64,000 nucleotides of DNA from Pedobacter duraquae (GTDB lineage Bacteria > Bacteroidota > Bacteroidia > Sphingobacteriales > Sphingobacteriaceae): the NCBI RefSeq assembly GCF_004362245.1, contig NZ_SNWM01000001.1, positions 1 through 64,000 on the forward strand, read 5' to 3'. The translations under genes were made by a program, and so were the position numbers. Positions 26,609-36,475 of this stretch are shown here, one piece after another (position 1 is the stretch's first letter; every line of letters starts with the position of its first letter). The notes beneath the pieces are model-generated. The model was not told the origin of the DNA, did no database searches, and saw only the letters and a program-made list of their open reading frames with translations.

Positions 26609-29600
26609 GGAAACTAATCTTTTTCATAGTATTGCTAATTTCACAATCAGCATACAGCCAATATATCATCAAAGGGAAGGTTTTGTCTGCAAAAACCAAT
26701 CAACCAATTCCAGGAGCAAACCTAATTGTAAAGGAAGGAAGTATGACAATGCAAAGCGGAAGCTCTGGAGAATTTGCGCTAAACCTACCAATAGGAAAAT
26801 ACACGCTTACGGTCAAACATATTGGTTATACTGAAAAAGTAATCAGCTTTTCAGCTCCTTACAATGGAGAGCTAGTGATACTGCTGCCCGAGGGTATTAA
26901 CGAACTCAATGAAGTTAATATCCGAACTGGCTATCAGGAAATCCCTAAAGACCGTGCAACAGGTGCATTTACGGTTGTCGATAACAAGACTTTAAATGAA
27001 CAATCAGGAACAAATATTCTTGCACGGCTGGATGGTGTTACTTCAGGATTAGCGTTTGATACCAAAGCTGGCACTGCACAGCGGAAATTGAACTTCAATG
27101 TCAGGGTTTTGAGCAGCATTAATGGCCCAATGGACCCGTTGATCGTGTTAGATAATTTTCCCTACGATGGCAACATTGAGAACATTAACCCTAATGATGT
27201 GGAGTCAGTCACCATACTAAAAGATGCAGCAGCAGCATCTATTTGGGGAGCCAGAGCGGGAAATGGTGTTGTGGTTATCACAACTAAGAAAGGGAGGCTC
27301 AATCAAAAGATGAGTATCGAAGGAGGTTCCACTTTGATTATATCAGATAAACCTGATTATTTTAAACTGCCGGAGATTAGTTCCCAAGATTATATCGACG
27401 TTGAACAGCTTTTATTTTCGAAAGGATTATACAATTCCACGATAACAAACCAGCCATATGCCGCTTTAACGCCAGCTGTAGAAGTTTTTTTGGCACGCAG
27501 AAACCGTACAATTACTCCTTCAGATTCAGCTCGAAGAATAGATGCGCTGAAGCGGATAGATACAAGGCAAGATTACGCAGACTACTTTCTTAAACGCCCA
27601 ATTGTCCAGCAATACTTCTTGAATATTGCAGGAGGAACCGAAAAGACTGCCTACACATTTTCTGGGGCTTACGACAAAAGTCAAAACGAAACGGGTGATC
27701 CTCAAAATAAACTTAACTTGCGTGTAGGCAACACTTATAAACTTAGCAATAATCTAACCTTAGATTTCGGGCTGTATTATACCTATAGGAAAAGTTCGTT
27801 AGGGGCAACACCATTAAATTCTATAAAAGTAAACTCCAGAAAGGTCCCATATTTGGATTTGGTAGATGAAAACGGCAAAGGTTTACCTGTCGCAATTGCT
27901 TATAATCAGCGATATACTGCTACAGCTGGAAGTGGGAAGTTGATGAACTGGGATTACATTCCATTTGAGGATAACCAGTATATAAATTATAATGCCACCA
28001 CAAATGATCTTATATCAAACTTCGCTGCACTTTACAGGGTAACAGATTGGCTTAGCATTAACGCTACCTACCAGTATGAAAAACAGGAACTCTCTACCGA
28101 GAACCTGAGGGGCGTCGATTCTTATTCAGCCCGAAACATGATCAACAGCTTCACACAAATTAATCCATCGACTGGACTGGTCACTTATATTGTTCCAAAA
28201 GGAGGAATACTGAATGGTAGTTCCGATGACCTAGTTTCTAATAAAATTAGAGGTCAACTGAACATTAATAAACGCTGGAGAAAGGGACAGTTGTCCGGAA
28301 TTATTGGTGCTGAAATTAACGCTGCCGACATTAATACTAGTCAAGAGACGAAATACGGCTATCAAGAAAATCCAATCAGCTTTTCAGTAGTCGATTTAGT
28401 AAATAGCTATCCAAGCTTTATAACCGGAGGAAATCAAAAGATTGAAGGAGGTTTACCTATCGGGCACAGGGCTAACAGATATGTATCGACCTATACAAAC
28501 TTTGCATATACTTATGACGGAAAATATACGCTTTCGGCAAGTGCACGAAGAGATGCATCAAATGTATTTGGTTTGAAAACTAATGATAAATGGAATCCAT
28601 TATGGTCTGCTGGCGCGAGCTGGAAAGTTTCGGAGGAAAAATTCTATCAGCAAGGATGGTTGCCATCTTTAACCTTTCGCGTTTCTTACGGCTATCAGGG
28701 GAATGTTGATTTAAGTAAGACTGGACTAACTATTTTACAATATGGAACGAATAGGGAATCCGGCTTTCAAAGTGCGTCTGTTGGTCAACTAGGAAATCCT
28801 GAATTGAGATGGGAAAAGACTGGCCAACTAAATTTTGGACTCGATTTTAGCTCTGCGGGAAATCGCTTGTCTGGAAGTATAGACTACTATCGAAAACACG
28901 GTACTGATTTGTATGGACCGGTGGCCTATGATTATACTGCTTGGGGTCTCAACAATACGATTACCAGAAACGTGGCAGACATGATCGGGGATGGTATTGA
29001 TGTAAATCTTCAGACGAGAAATTTCACAGGAGTTCTGGCATGGACGAGCAGACTGCTTTTTAATTATAATTCCAGTAAGGTTTCCAAATACTTTCAACCT
29101 GTGGAGTATAACGGAGCTCTTGTTAGTGATGGTAAATCATTAACACCTGCTGTAGGTTATCCGCTCTATGCGATTGCTAGTTACAGATGGGCTGGCCTTG
29201 ACAATGCCGGTAATCCTCAAGGTTTCCTAAACGGTGTAAAAAGCATCAATTACGCGGCAATTATGCAGGACGGGGCAACGAAAGGCCTAAATAGCGAAAG
29301 CATCATCTACCATGGTAGAAGCTTGCCTAATATAACTGGCTCATTAATAAATGATTTTGAAGCCTTTGGTTTCAGGCTCTCTTTCAACATTGCCTATAAG
29401 TTTGGCTATTATTTCCGGAGACCTTCTCTTTCATATAATCAACTGTTTTCTGTTGGCGTTGGACATTCAGAATTTGCAGAACGGTGGCAAAGCCCGGGCG
29501 ATGAACTACACACTGATGTCCCTTCGCTTGTTTATCCCGCCAACGTCAATCGTGATACGTTCTATGCCAGGTCTGAAGCTACAATTGAAAAAGGGGATCA

Positions 29601-29805
29601 CATAAGACTCAAATACATCAACCTGTCTCATAATTTCTCAAACAAAGTTTTAAAGGTCATTGGTTTCAAGGATGTAAAACTATTCGGTAATGTTAACAAC
29701 CTGGGTATACTATGGCGTGCAAACAAAAAAGGACTGGATCCTGATTATGCAGGAATCCTTTCTCCTTTAAAAACCTACACTGCTGGCTTATCAGCAAGAC
29801 TGTAA
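26605..29805 (+). CDS. SusC/RagA family TonB-linked outer-membrane transporter
   Basis: A 1066-aa protein. Signal peptide 1-18; carboxypeptidase-regulatory-like domain about 20-100 (IIKGKVLSAKTNQPIPGANL); then the plug domain with the SusC signature DPLIVLDNFPYDGNIENINPNDVESVTILKDAAAASIWGARAGNGVVVITTKKG (around residues 175-230). The remainder is a 22-strand-type barrel. It imports a nutrient across the outer membrane together with the SusD partner 11 bp downstream. Substrate is not readable; no glycoside hydrolases are nearby, and the TlpA/DUF6520 context differs from polysaccharide loci. Confidence 0.95.
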   Translation: MRKLIFFIVLLISQSAYSQYIIKGKVLSAKTNQPIPGANLIVKEGSMTMQSGSSGEFALNLPIGKYTLTVKHIGYTEKVISFSAPYNGELVILLPEGINELNEVNIRTGYQEIPKDRATGAFTVVDNKTLNEQSGTNILARLDGVTSGLAFDTKAGTAQRKLNFNVRVLSSINGPMDPLIVLDNFPYDGNIENINPNDVESVTILKDAAAASIWGARAGNGVVVITTKKGRLNQKMSIEGGSTLIISDKPDYFKLPEISSQDYIDVEQLLFSKGLYNSTITNQPYAALTPAVEVFLARRNRTITPSDSARRIDALKRIDTRQDYADYFLKRPIVQQYFLNIAGGTEKTAYTFSGAYDKSQNETGDPQNKLNLRVGNTYKLSNNLTLDFGLYYTYRKSSLGATPLNSIKVNSRKVPYLDLVDENGKGLPVAIAYNQRYTATAGSGKLMNWDYIPFEDNQYINYNATTNDLISNFAALYRVTDWLSINATYQYEKQELSTENLRGVDSYSARNMINSFTQINPSTGLVTYIVPKGGILNGSSDDLVSNKIRGQLNINKRWRKGQLSGIIGAEINAADINTSQETKYGYQENPISFSVVDLVNSYPSFITGGNQKIEGGLPIGHRANRYVSTYTNFAYTYDGKYTLSASARRDASNVFGLKTNDKWNPLWSAGASWKVSEEKFYQQGWLPSLTFRVSYGYQGNVDLSKTGLTILQYGTNRESGFQSASVGQLGNPELRWEKTGQLNFGLDFSSAGNRLSGSIDYYRKHGTDLYGPVAYDYTAWGLNNTITRNVADMIGDGIDVNLQTRNFTGVLAWTSRLLFNYNSSKVSKYFQPVEYNGALVSDGKSLTPAVGYPLYAIASYRWAGLDNAGNPQGFLNGVKSINYAAIMQDGATKGLNSESIIYHGRSLPNITGSLINDFEAFGFRLSFNIAYKFGYYFRRPSLSYNQLFSVGVGHSEFAERWQSPGDELHTDVPSLVYPANVNRDTFYARSEATIEKGDHIRLKYINLSHNFSNKVLKVIGFKDVKLFGNVNNLGILWRANKKGLDPDYAGILSPLKTYTAGLSARL

Positions 29806-29816
29806 TTTAAATTATT

Positions 29817-31223
29817 ATGAAAAACTATAAACCTAATTCTATGCGATCTCTAAGATTTAAACATATGATCATACCGATAGCGTTGATTATTATATCATGC
29901 TGTTCCGCCTGTGAAAAATACCTTGATGTAAAGCCCGATGATAAGATCACAACACCAGCAACTGTTAAAGATCTCCAGGCCATGCTTGACAATTCCGACA
30001 AGATGAATATCAAAAGTCTTTGCTATGACGAGGCATCAGCAGACGATTATTTTATGACTCCGGAAAATTACGCACGCGTGGGGCTCCGTGGACAAGCTGC
30101 CTACTTATGGGAACCATGGCCAAATGAATATACAAACGAATGGGCAAAGGCATCAGAGGAAGTTTATGTTAGCAATGTCTGTTTGGAAACAACAGAAAAA
30201 TTGTTAAAAACGGGAACGTCAGAAGAGGAATTGAAAAATGTGAAAGGATCGGCATTGTTTTATCGGGCGTTTACTTGGCTCAAGTTATTATGGATTCACA
30301 GCAAAGCCTATGATGAAACTTCCGCAAAAACTGATCTTGGCATTGTACTAAGGGAAACGGCAGATTTCAATGTGCCGTCGATCCGTTCGAGTACTGAAGA
30401 GGGTTATAACCGTGTTATTAAAGATTTAGAACAGGCTATCGATCTGTTCCCAAATGCGCAGCCCCATGCGTTCAGACCCTCGAAGGCAGCAGCGCATGCG
30501 CTGCTTGCCAGAACATATTTGTCAATGCGAAAATATGACCTTGCTTTAGAGCATGCTGAAAAATGTCTCAACATCAAAAGTGACCTTATTGATTACAATA
30601 CAATCAATGCGACTGTATATTCACCCTTCCAGAGTTATAATCCTGAAGTGCTTTTTCATGCAGAGATCAGTGCATTCTCTTATTTCAACGTACAGCCGGC
30701 GTATGCTATGGTTGATACAACTTTATACCAGTCCTACAACCAGAACGATTTAAGAAAAGGGGTTTTCTTTCTGAGCAATGGAAAGTATTTTTCTTTCAAG
30801 GGCACGTATCTCAGTCGGGCTACGGGCAGCAACAATCTTTTTACAGGGATTGCAACGGATGAAGTTTATCTGATCAAAGCCGAATGCTTAACTAGAATTG
30901 GCAAAACAAATGAAGCTATGGCGACACTAAATACACTTATGAAGAAAAGATGGAGAAGTAGCGTCAGCTTTCCAGCTTTTACAGCTGTGAATAATAGCGA
31001 TGCGTTAACTGTTATTTTAAATGAGCGAAGAAAGGAGCTTGTTTTTAGAGGTTTGCGCTGGATAGATATCAAAAGGTTAAATAAGGAGGGTAATCAAATT
31101 ACGTTAAGCAGAAACCTTTCCGGCAAAGTCACAAGTCTGCAGCCCAATTCTGAACGTTTTGCATTACCAATCCCTGCAGATATTATAACGCTCGCCAGTA
31201 TTCAACAGAATCCAGGATGGTAA
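29817..31223 (+). CDS. RagB/SusD family nutrient-binding lipoprotein
   Basis: A 468-aa protein with a lipoprotein signal (residues 1-32, IALIIISCCSAC) and the SusD start CEKYLDVKPDDKITTP. TPR-like helices follow (KGSALFYRAFTWLKLLWIHSKAY, AAHALLARTYLSMRKYDLALEHAEKCL) and the C-terminus has the family's LNERRKELVFRGLRWIDIKRLNKEG and FALPIPADIITLASIQQNPGW. It is the surface lid that captures substrate for the SusC barrel. A terminator follows at 31228. Confidence 0.95.
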   Translation: MKNYKPNSMRSLRFKHMIIPIALIIISCCSACEKYLDVKPDDKITTPATVKDLQAMLDNSDKMNIKSLCYDEASADDYFMTPENYARVGLRGQAAYLWEPWPNEYTNEWAKASEEVYVSNVCLETTEKLLKTGTSEEELKNVKGSALFYRAFTWLKLLWIHSKAYDETSAKTDLGIVLRETADFNVPSIRSSTEEGYNRVIKDLEQAIDLFPNAQPHAFRPSKAAAHALLARTYLSMRKYDLALEHAEKCLNIKSDLIDYNTINATVYSPFQSYNPEVLFHAEISAFSYFNVQPAYAMVDTTLYQSYNQNDLRKGVFFLSNGKYFSFKGTYLSRATGSNNLFTGIATDEVYLIKAECLTRIGKTNEAMATLNTLMKKRWRSSVSFPAFTAVNNSDALTVILNERRKELVFRGLRWIDIKRLNKEGNQITLSRNLSGKVTSLQPNSERFALPIPADIITLASIQQNPGW

Positions 31224-31227
31224 TAAC

Positions 31228-31261
31228 AAAGGCAGATAACGTGCACACGCTATCTGCCTTT
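31228..31261 (+). terminator. Terminator of the TlpA-SusC-SusD operon
   Basis: Inverted repeat AAAGGCAGATA/TATCTGCCTTT with a 12-nt loop, starting 5 bp after the SusD stop. It lies between convergent genes and probably serves both strands. Confidence 0.7.
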
Positions 31262-31266
31262 CAGCA

Positions 31267-31647
31267 TTATGGGTTTTTGTTATACGCATTCACAATCATA
31301 CCAGTTCCTGTTTGTGGATTTTTGTGAGTTAATCCTACGGTTGTAACCGGAACAGGTGTATTCAGGATCCTCGGGTTAGATCCGATTTGAGAAGTATAAT
31401 CTTCATTTACTTCAATAAGACAGCCGTCATTGTCTCCGCTACAGCTTGGCTCGGTTGGCGAGACACTTGTCCATAAACTTTCATTAGCTTCACTGCCAAG
31501 TGGGCCATCGTATCTGAAGAAATATGTGGCCTTTTTGGATTCAACATGATTAGAAGCTTTAAAAGCAAAAGTTAAACCCATAATTGCTACTAGAGCGAAT
31601 GAAAACATAGCTCCAAGCCATGTTTTTTTATTTGATTTGATATTCAT
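31267..31647 (-). CDS. DUF6520 family exported protein
   Basis: A 126-aa protein. Basic N-terminus and one hydrophobic segment (WLGAMFSFALVAIMGLTFAF, about 10-29) act as signal or anchor. The exported part contains FFRYDGPLGS and a Cys pair (PSCSGDNDGC), as in DUF6520. These small proteins are common next to SusCD/TlpA and MauE-type genes in Sphingobacteria and can be processed to peptides. It converges on the SusD gene. Function unknown. Confidence 0.7.
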   Translation of the reverse strand: MNIKSNKKTWLGAMFSFALVAIMGLTFAFKASNHVESKKATYFFRYDGPLGSEANESLWTSVSPTEPSCSGDNDGCLIEVNEDYTSQIGSNPRILNTPVPVTTVGLTHKNPQTGTGMIVNAYNKNP

Positions 31648-32354
31648 AATGGTAATTTTTATATTTAAAATAAGTGATTAATTGAGTCTGCCCTTCTGGT
31701 GGGCTTCCCGGAAAAGACCTGTTCACTATGAATAGGTTTTTCCTTTTTATGGCCTCACGGCTAAACCGCGAATACTGCAAATTTTCGCTGATGTACTTTT
31801 AGACTCGCTCTCTTTTGGGCACGGTATACAGTAAGGCTTGAAATATAGAAAGTATTATTTTCCTTCGCTGCTTCCAAACAAGTATTAATGATCCTGATGA
31901 ACAGCATCGCCAAAACGGCAGGGCTGATTTGTAGCAATCTTGCCGTAATCAGTTCAATCCAAATAGCTGTACTTAAAGTTTTCATTTTCCTTGTCTTTGC
32001 TTTTACTAATACTTCTTGCAACAACCTGGCTGCTGCAATCCCACTCATTGTAACCTGCACCTATCGCTGTGCCTGCGGCCTTTGTAGCAATTACGGTTTC
32101 TTGTTTACTAATACCTGCCGTTTTACGCAACCGATAACCTTTGTGCTTGGGCTGGTTATCTTAGCGATTTCTACTTGCCGCCCGGGCAGGGCGATCATGA
32201 CCAGGTACCACCTCTTTACTGCACCGAATATTTTAGATTTACCCTTGGGTAAATGTCTGATACCAAGTTAAAAACACAGCATGCGTATTCCTAAAAATCT
32301 TAGTTCAGAAATTTTGAGGGATTGTTCAGAAGATCAAAGTAAATGTTCAGGAAG
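31648..32354. other. 707-bp region without a supported gene
   Basis: Two overlapping frames, one on each strand (31761-32060 minus, 31888-32271 plus), compete and neither shows a domain. A hairpin with flanking A/T runs at 31714-31740 (ACCTGTTCA/TGAATAGGT) may terminate transcription from the right. The region could hold a decayed gene of the DUF6520 locus. Confidence 0.35.
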
Positions 32355-32975
32355 TTAGCGCTGACGTTCAGAATCTTGCTCTTCCCTAAGTAATCGACAA
32401 TAATGTTGCGAAGTGATATGAAGTAAATCTGCAATAAATGACCTTGGCGCAACTAGCTCTATACCCGGCCATCGATCTCGCATTCTTCCAAGCTTTTGAT
32501 GGCCATTATAGCCCATTAATATTGTTCTGTTGGAATTTCGATCGTTATCCTCTATTATGTTTTCAATAAATATCCTGGTGTACGGAAAAATTGAAAACAT
32601 TTGTTCAATATAAATACGGCTGAGGCCCATCAGGACTGTATTACTTTTAATGACTCGAATTGATAGCATAGATGGTTTGGAGGCAATGAACTGCCACCCG
32701 TCTGTAACGATAGACTTATTGATCCATCCATGTGCCAGCTTTAAGGCCCCATCTTCAGAAGATTTGTAACCTCCAACAACTCCATCGATAAGAAAATAGA
32801 TGACATCCGGCACCTCTCCCAGTTCGAGCAGAAGCTCACCCTTTCGGTACTTCCTGGCAGATATCCGTTCTAAAATAAATTCTTCCAGACGTAATCTTTT
32901 CTTTTCATCATTGATCAATTCATCTGGAAGTTGTTTCCCTGAAAAAATAAAATTGCTAATCAAATTGGTATTCAT
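32355..32975 (-). CDS. Crp/Fnr-family transcriptional regulator
   Basis: A 206-aa protein. The cyclic-nucleotide-binding barrel fills about residues 30-130 (FILERISARKYRKGELLLELGEVPDVIYFLIDGVVGGY). The C-terminal part (APRSFIADLLHITSQHYCRLLREE) is the compact helix-turn-helix seen in Bacteroidota members that read IASYLGIT-like helices. The usual cAMP-binding residues are not conserved, so the ligand is unknown. Together with the LytTR regulator 200 bp away, it may control the SusCD operon. Confidence 0.8.
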   Translation of the reverse strand: MNTNLISNFIFSGKQLPDELINDEKKRLRLEEFILERISARKYRKGELLLELGEVPDVIYFLIDGVVGGYKSSEDGALKLAHGWINKSIVTDGWQFIASKPSMLSIRVIKSNTVLMGLSRIYIEQMFSIFPYTRIFIENIIEDNDRNSNRTILMGYNGHQKLGRMRDRWPGIELVAPRSFIADLLHITSQHYCRLLREEQDSERQR

Positions 32976-33173
32976 GTTGAGAGGAGAGCATCTTTAAGTA
33001 GTTAACGTCACAGCAAATTATTGGCAAATCTTACAATATATTGTGCTCACTTGTATCTTTTTTATATAGAACCCTGAATAATTTATACGGAATTTGATAA
33101 AAACTTTTTTCTCGTATAATTAAATTATTTATTCGTAAATTGTTGTTAATTAGATACATCACAGATTTAGAAA

Positions 33174-33881
33174 TTGAATAATTATTCATGCATCATTATT
33201 GATGACGATCCATCCGCCATCGAGCTACTCGAAGATTACATCGGGCAAATGGAAAACTTATATACTTTGGCGTCGTATACCGACCCCCTATTAGCGATGG
33301 CGGAATTTGCAGCCATGCAGAAACCTGTAGATTTCCTTTTTCTAGATATGCAGATGCCTAAAATGAATGGAGATGTGCTTTATGCGGCAATCCGCAACAA
33401 GGTTGACCATTTGTTTGTAATTACAGCTTATGGTGATTCAGCCATGGCTGCTTTTGACGATATTGCAGTAGCCTTCTTACACAAACCCATCAGGCAGGCT
33501 AAATTTATAAATGTTGTGACTAGGTTACTAAGCCCAAGACTAGTAGAAATTGATTCTATTATGTTGCCTGTAACACCAAAAGGGGAATTGATAACTATAA
33601 ATCTAGCTAACGTGATTGCTGTGAAAAGTGAAGCTAATTACATTCGCATTTTCACAGCAAAAGATAGTTTACAATATTATTATTCAATAACTTCTATTGA
33701 GCGGGATTTTTCCCCATACGCTTATTTTTTGCGGATAAACAGGTCGTTCATTATTTCAACTAAGCACATTCGATCAATGAATCCCAATTTCGTGAGGCTA
33801 AGTAATGGAATGAAGATAGCTGTTACCAAAACGTATTACGAGCGATTCATAAGTTTTTCGGATAAATTCAGGAAGGATTAG
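33174..33881 (+). CDS. LytTR-family response regulator
   Basis: A 235-aa protein starting at TTG (33174); no in-frame ATG lies before the first acidic residues of the receiver domain, so the TTG is needed. Receiver domain 1-120 with acidic pocket D10-D12 and phospho-acceptor Asp58 (FLFLDMQMPKMNG). LytTR DNA-binding domain about 140-232 (ANVIAVKSEANYIRIFTAKDSLQYYYSITSIE and FLRINRSFIISTKHI). The cognate sensor kinase (LytS-type) is not adjacent. Confidence 0.9.
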   Translation: MNNYSCIIIDDDPSAIELLEDYIGQMENLYTLASYTDPLLAMAEFAAMQKPVDFLFLDMQMPKMNGDVLYAAIRNKVDHLFVITAYGDSAMAAFDDIAVAFLHKPIRQAKFINVVTRLLSPRLVEIDSIMLPVTPKGELITINLANVIAVKSEANYIRIFTAKDSLQYYYSITSIERDFSPYAYFLRINRSFIISTKHIRSMNPNFVRLSNGMKIAVTKTYYERFISFSDKFRKD

Positions 33882-34684
33882 TGAGGTCTGTGTTGCTTGA
33901 GATTGCTGGTATATTATCTAATTTGTTATTCTTAACGCGCCTTTAGAGATGGCGTATTAAATAAAATATTAATTAATATTGAAAATCAAACCGTATCAAC
34001 AAAGTTGGTTAGCTTATTAAGTGATCTCTAATTAGAGAAGACCCGACCTAGACTTAGCAACTATTAACTTCTTCTTGTATAGTCGATTCTAATCAACCAT
34101 TGTGTTTAAGTCCAGGCTTTACCAAATGGCATTTCTTACAATAGTTTTAGACAGGTCAGCAGTTTTCTAACCGTCTATTATGCTCAAGATCTTTTCTAAG
34201 TTTTTTAATCTTTTTGAACGATTTATTATTTACTTTCTAAATCCAAATGAATTCGTGTTCAAAAAACATCGTCGATTTACATAATAAAAGTGTACCGTTC
34301 ACCTAGTTTCTGGTCTATTCAAAAGGTCGATCATTCCACTCAACATCTAATTATCAACAGATTACATAATTTTGATTTGTGAACTAAAATATTGTTGTGC
34401 AACCTTTTTGCCATTAAAGCCCTGTAAAATTCAGATAATAAAATATCGTTTACAGAACAGTTAAGGTTGCGTAGGTATTAGGTGGGTAAAGGCTTCGATA
34501 AGAAAGACAGGCAACTAGGGAACAAGTAGCCACCAAGTAGCCACCAAGTAGCCACCACATAGCGGAATTTAGGCTATGCAACAGCTATAAATAGCCTATT
34601 CAAAAGCAAGGCAATTAAAATGCTTTATAAACACATTAGTAAACCAGTAACAAACAAGCATCAATAAATCTAAATCAAACCCTT
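33882..34684. other. 803-bp AT-rich region, three 11-bp tandem units
   Basis: No open frame of useful length. Near 34523-34555 the unit CAAGTAGCCAC repeats three times in tandem. The last 60 bp precede the truncated DUF6266 frame and may retain its promoter. Confidence 0.4.
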
Positions 34685-34858
34685 ATGGCAAAATTGACAC
34701 GCGGCATTCTTGGCCCACTAACAGGAAAATTAGGAAACCTGGTCGGTCAAAGTTGGAAAAAAATTCATTATGTAAAGCCGGCACCAAAAAAAAGCACGAA
34801 ACCTAAGACAGCTGGCAGGCTCAATAATGAAGCTAAATTCAGCTTCTTTAGTAATTGA
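34685..34858 (+). pseudogene. Truncated DUF6266 gene (first 57 codons)
   Basis: The frame reads MAKLTRGILGPLTGKLGNLV and on to AGRLNNEAKFSFFSN, then stop. This is the conserved N-terminus of DUF6266 (about 200 aa), so only a quarter remains. Immediately downstream on the opposite strand lies a fragment of another gene, so the break looks like a recombination junction near 34850. DUF6266 proteins occur at polymorphic-toxin and phage-related loci. Confidence 0.7.
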
Positions 34859-34983
34859 TTTATTTTTTTATCCCGATATTTTTCTACGTATCCCCTCGCT
34901 TCAATCATTTCCTCTGGGTAGTCAGCATGCACAATCTGGTGCCCTATTTTATTTTCTAAATTTGGGGGGCAACACGAGACCAA
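34850..34983 (-). pseudogene. Fragment of a short gene, repeated near 46.2 kb
   Basis: The minus strand reads NLENKIGHQIVHADYPEEM and on to ARGYVEKYRDKKINQLLKKLN before running antisense into the DUF6266 remnant. The NLENKIGHQIVHA part recurs, diverged, as NLKNKIGHHIVHAN at 46154-46200. Gene family unknown; both copies are incomplete. Confidence 0.4.
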
Positions 34984-35049
34984 AAGACATTGCTACTTGA
35001 AAACAATTATTAAAAATAAAAGAGTTGTAAATAGACCGAAAAATCAAAA

Positions 35050-35757
35050 TTAATACTCACTAAACTTTGCTTCTTTATGTAGTGCTGAGGGAGACAAATA
35101 GAATAACTTAATAAAAATACTTCTAGTTACATCATCTAACTCTCTTTTATTCACGGTGTTTGGATCACGTCGTGATTTAATGTAATTATTGGATACCATA
35201 TTATCAGTTAATTCTCCCACAGTTTTAATAGCAATCTCCTTCCCCATCCTATCCGCGATTCTGAATCCGAGAAGTGAAAAAGCAATTCCTGATATAGCAA
35301 TTTTCCAACCAATAAAGAAAGCCAATAAAGACAAAAGGAATATAACTATTAGCATACAAGTCAACCAGAAAGGTGGAGATAATAGAAATAGCCTCATGTC
35401 AAGTATATCTTCTAACATTTTTACTTTCTCAATTCTATTTTTACGTGGTATGATGTCCTCAATAAGAGTTTCTGGACTTAAATGTAATTTGCTTAGATTA
35501 AAAACATCAGATAATGCTCGATTAAGTTTGTAGTAAGCTTGTTGGCTCGTGCAGTCATCATTGTGTTCGAGATTGATTTTTCCGTGGATAAGGTTACACA
35601 AATCTTCAAATATTTTGACATCTGCAAGTTCGTTTTCATGAAACGAAATCTGAAATGATTGTTGAATCATCACTATAGCATCAGAAATATCTTGTAATTC
35701 CACGTGCTCAAGCAAATATTCCGATGAAATAATTGTTTCTAACAGGTTCCTTTCCAT
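35050..35757 (-). CDS. Uncharacterised membrane protein with two central TM helices
   Basis: A 235-aa protein. Residues 1-120 are a charged helical domain, then two transmembrane helices (about 130-175, LLSPPFWLTCMLIVIFLLSLLAFFIGWKIAISGIAFSLLGF), then a basic helical tail. I know no family. It lies at one end of the row of short genes at 35-36.9 kb and may be an immunity-type or toxin-sensing membrane protein; that is context only. Confidence 0.6.
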   Translation of the reverse strand: MERNLLETIISSEYLLEHVELQDISDAIVMIQQSFQISFHENELADVKIFEDLCNLIHGKINLEHNDDCTSQQAYYKLNRALSDVFNLSKLHLSPETLIEDIIPRKNRIEKVKMLEDILDMRLFLLSPPFWLTCMLIVIFLLSLLAFFIGWKIAISGIAFSLLGFRIADRMGKEIAIKTVGELTDNMVSNNYIKSRRDPNTVNKRELDDVTRSIFIKLFYLSPSALHKEAKFSEY

Positions 35758-35809
35758 TAATATTTTTGTTAACCAACTGCCCTAAAGCCCCGAATAGCAT
35801 TGATTTCCA

Positions 35810-36133
35810 TTAGTTATTTTTATGGAGTAAAGAGCAAAAACCTTCTTCGTCAATATCTTGCTTTAATTCCTTGGGAATGTTTGTCCATATAGTTTCATCG
35901 CTCAATACGAGTTTATATCCGCACTCACTACTCACTACTTCAATTATGTGTATGTACCAATCAAGATAAGTCCATTCTCTCGGCTTCGGTGAAAAAAGGA
36001 AAAGTCCGTTTGCATCCCAATGTACTTCTCTAGCTGTTCTATAAATGAGATCAAAACGGGCTGTTGAGGGCTTTATGTAGAGCCTTTCCTGCGCATCTAT
36101 CCCAATCTCTGATATTTGATCCATTTTCATCAC
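35810..36133 (-). CDS. Uncharacterised 107-aa protein, immunity-like context
   Basis: Soluble alpha/beta protein; notable segment EVHWDANGLFLFSPKPREWTYLDWYIHIIEVVSSECGYKL. Small, Trp-rich, acidic-leaning proteins like this are typical of immunity arrays of polymorphic toxin systems in Bacteroidota. It starts 17 bp after the stop of the 104-aa gene. No family name recognised. Confidence 0.6.
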   Translation of the reverse strand: MMKMDQISEIGIDAQERLYIKPSTARFDLIYRTAREVHWDANGLFLFSPKPREWTYLDWYIHIIEVVSSECGYKLVLSDETIWTNIPKELKQDIDEEGFCSLLHKNN

Positions 36134-36150
36134 CGATAAAATTACACTTA

Positions 36151-36465
36151 TTATTTATTACTTCTAAATATCGATAAATCCAGTCCAGCCGCTTCAACTT
36201 TTAACTCATTGAATTCTGCGGAATCAATAACGCCTATGCCACCTGCTGGATTTAGTTCTGTTCCATTTTCTAGCGTAATTCTAAAGTTAAAATCTTCAAC
36301 ATTTGAAATGCCTTTTAACTGAAAATGTTGTTGAACGGCTGGTTTGTATTTTAAGTAATTTTCGTTGGCAATCAGGTCGCCCGATATCCCGCCCATACTT
36401 TCATCGATTACTTCGAATTCAACTTTACCAATCTTATCATTGTCTATGTGTAGATAACATTTCAT
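36151..36465 (-). CDS. Uncharacterised 104-aa protein
   Basis: A beta-rich soluble protein (MKCYLHIDNDKIGKVEFEVIDESMGG; FRITLENGTELNPAGGIGVIDS). A diverged fragment of its middle (TELNPGGGIGII) occurs on the minus strand at about 46205-46265, so this gene family once had a second copy here. It starts 10 bp after the lipoprotein gene. Probably an accessory or immunity protein; function unknown. Confidence 0.65.
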   Translation of the reverse strand: MKCYLHIDNDKIGKVEFEVIDESMGGISGDLIANENYLKYKPAVQQHFQLKGISNVEDFNFRITLENGTELNPAGGIGVIDSAEFNELKVEAAGLDLSIFRSNK

Positions 36466-36475
36466 AAGGTTATTT

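Noticed and set aside
31888-32271. 127-codon plus-strand frame
   Set aside because: Cys-rich and low-complexity, overlaps an equally weak minus-strand frame; no domain in either.
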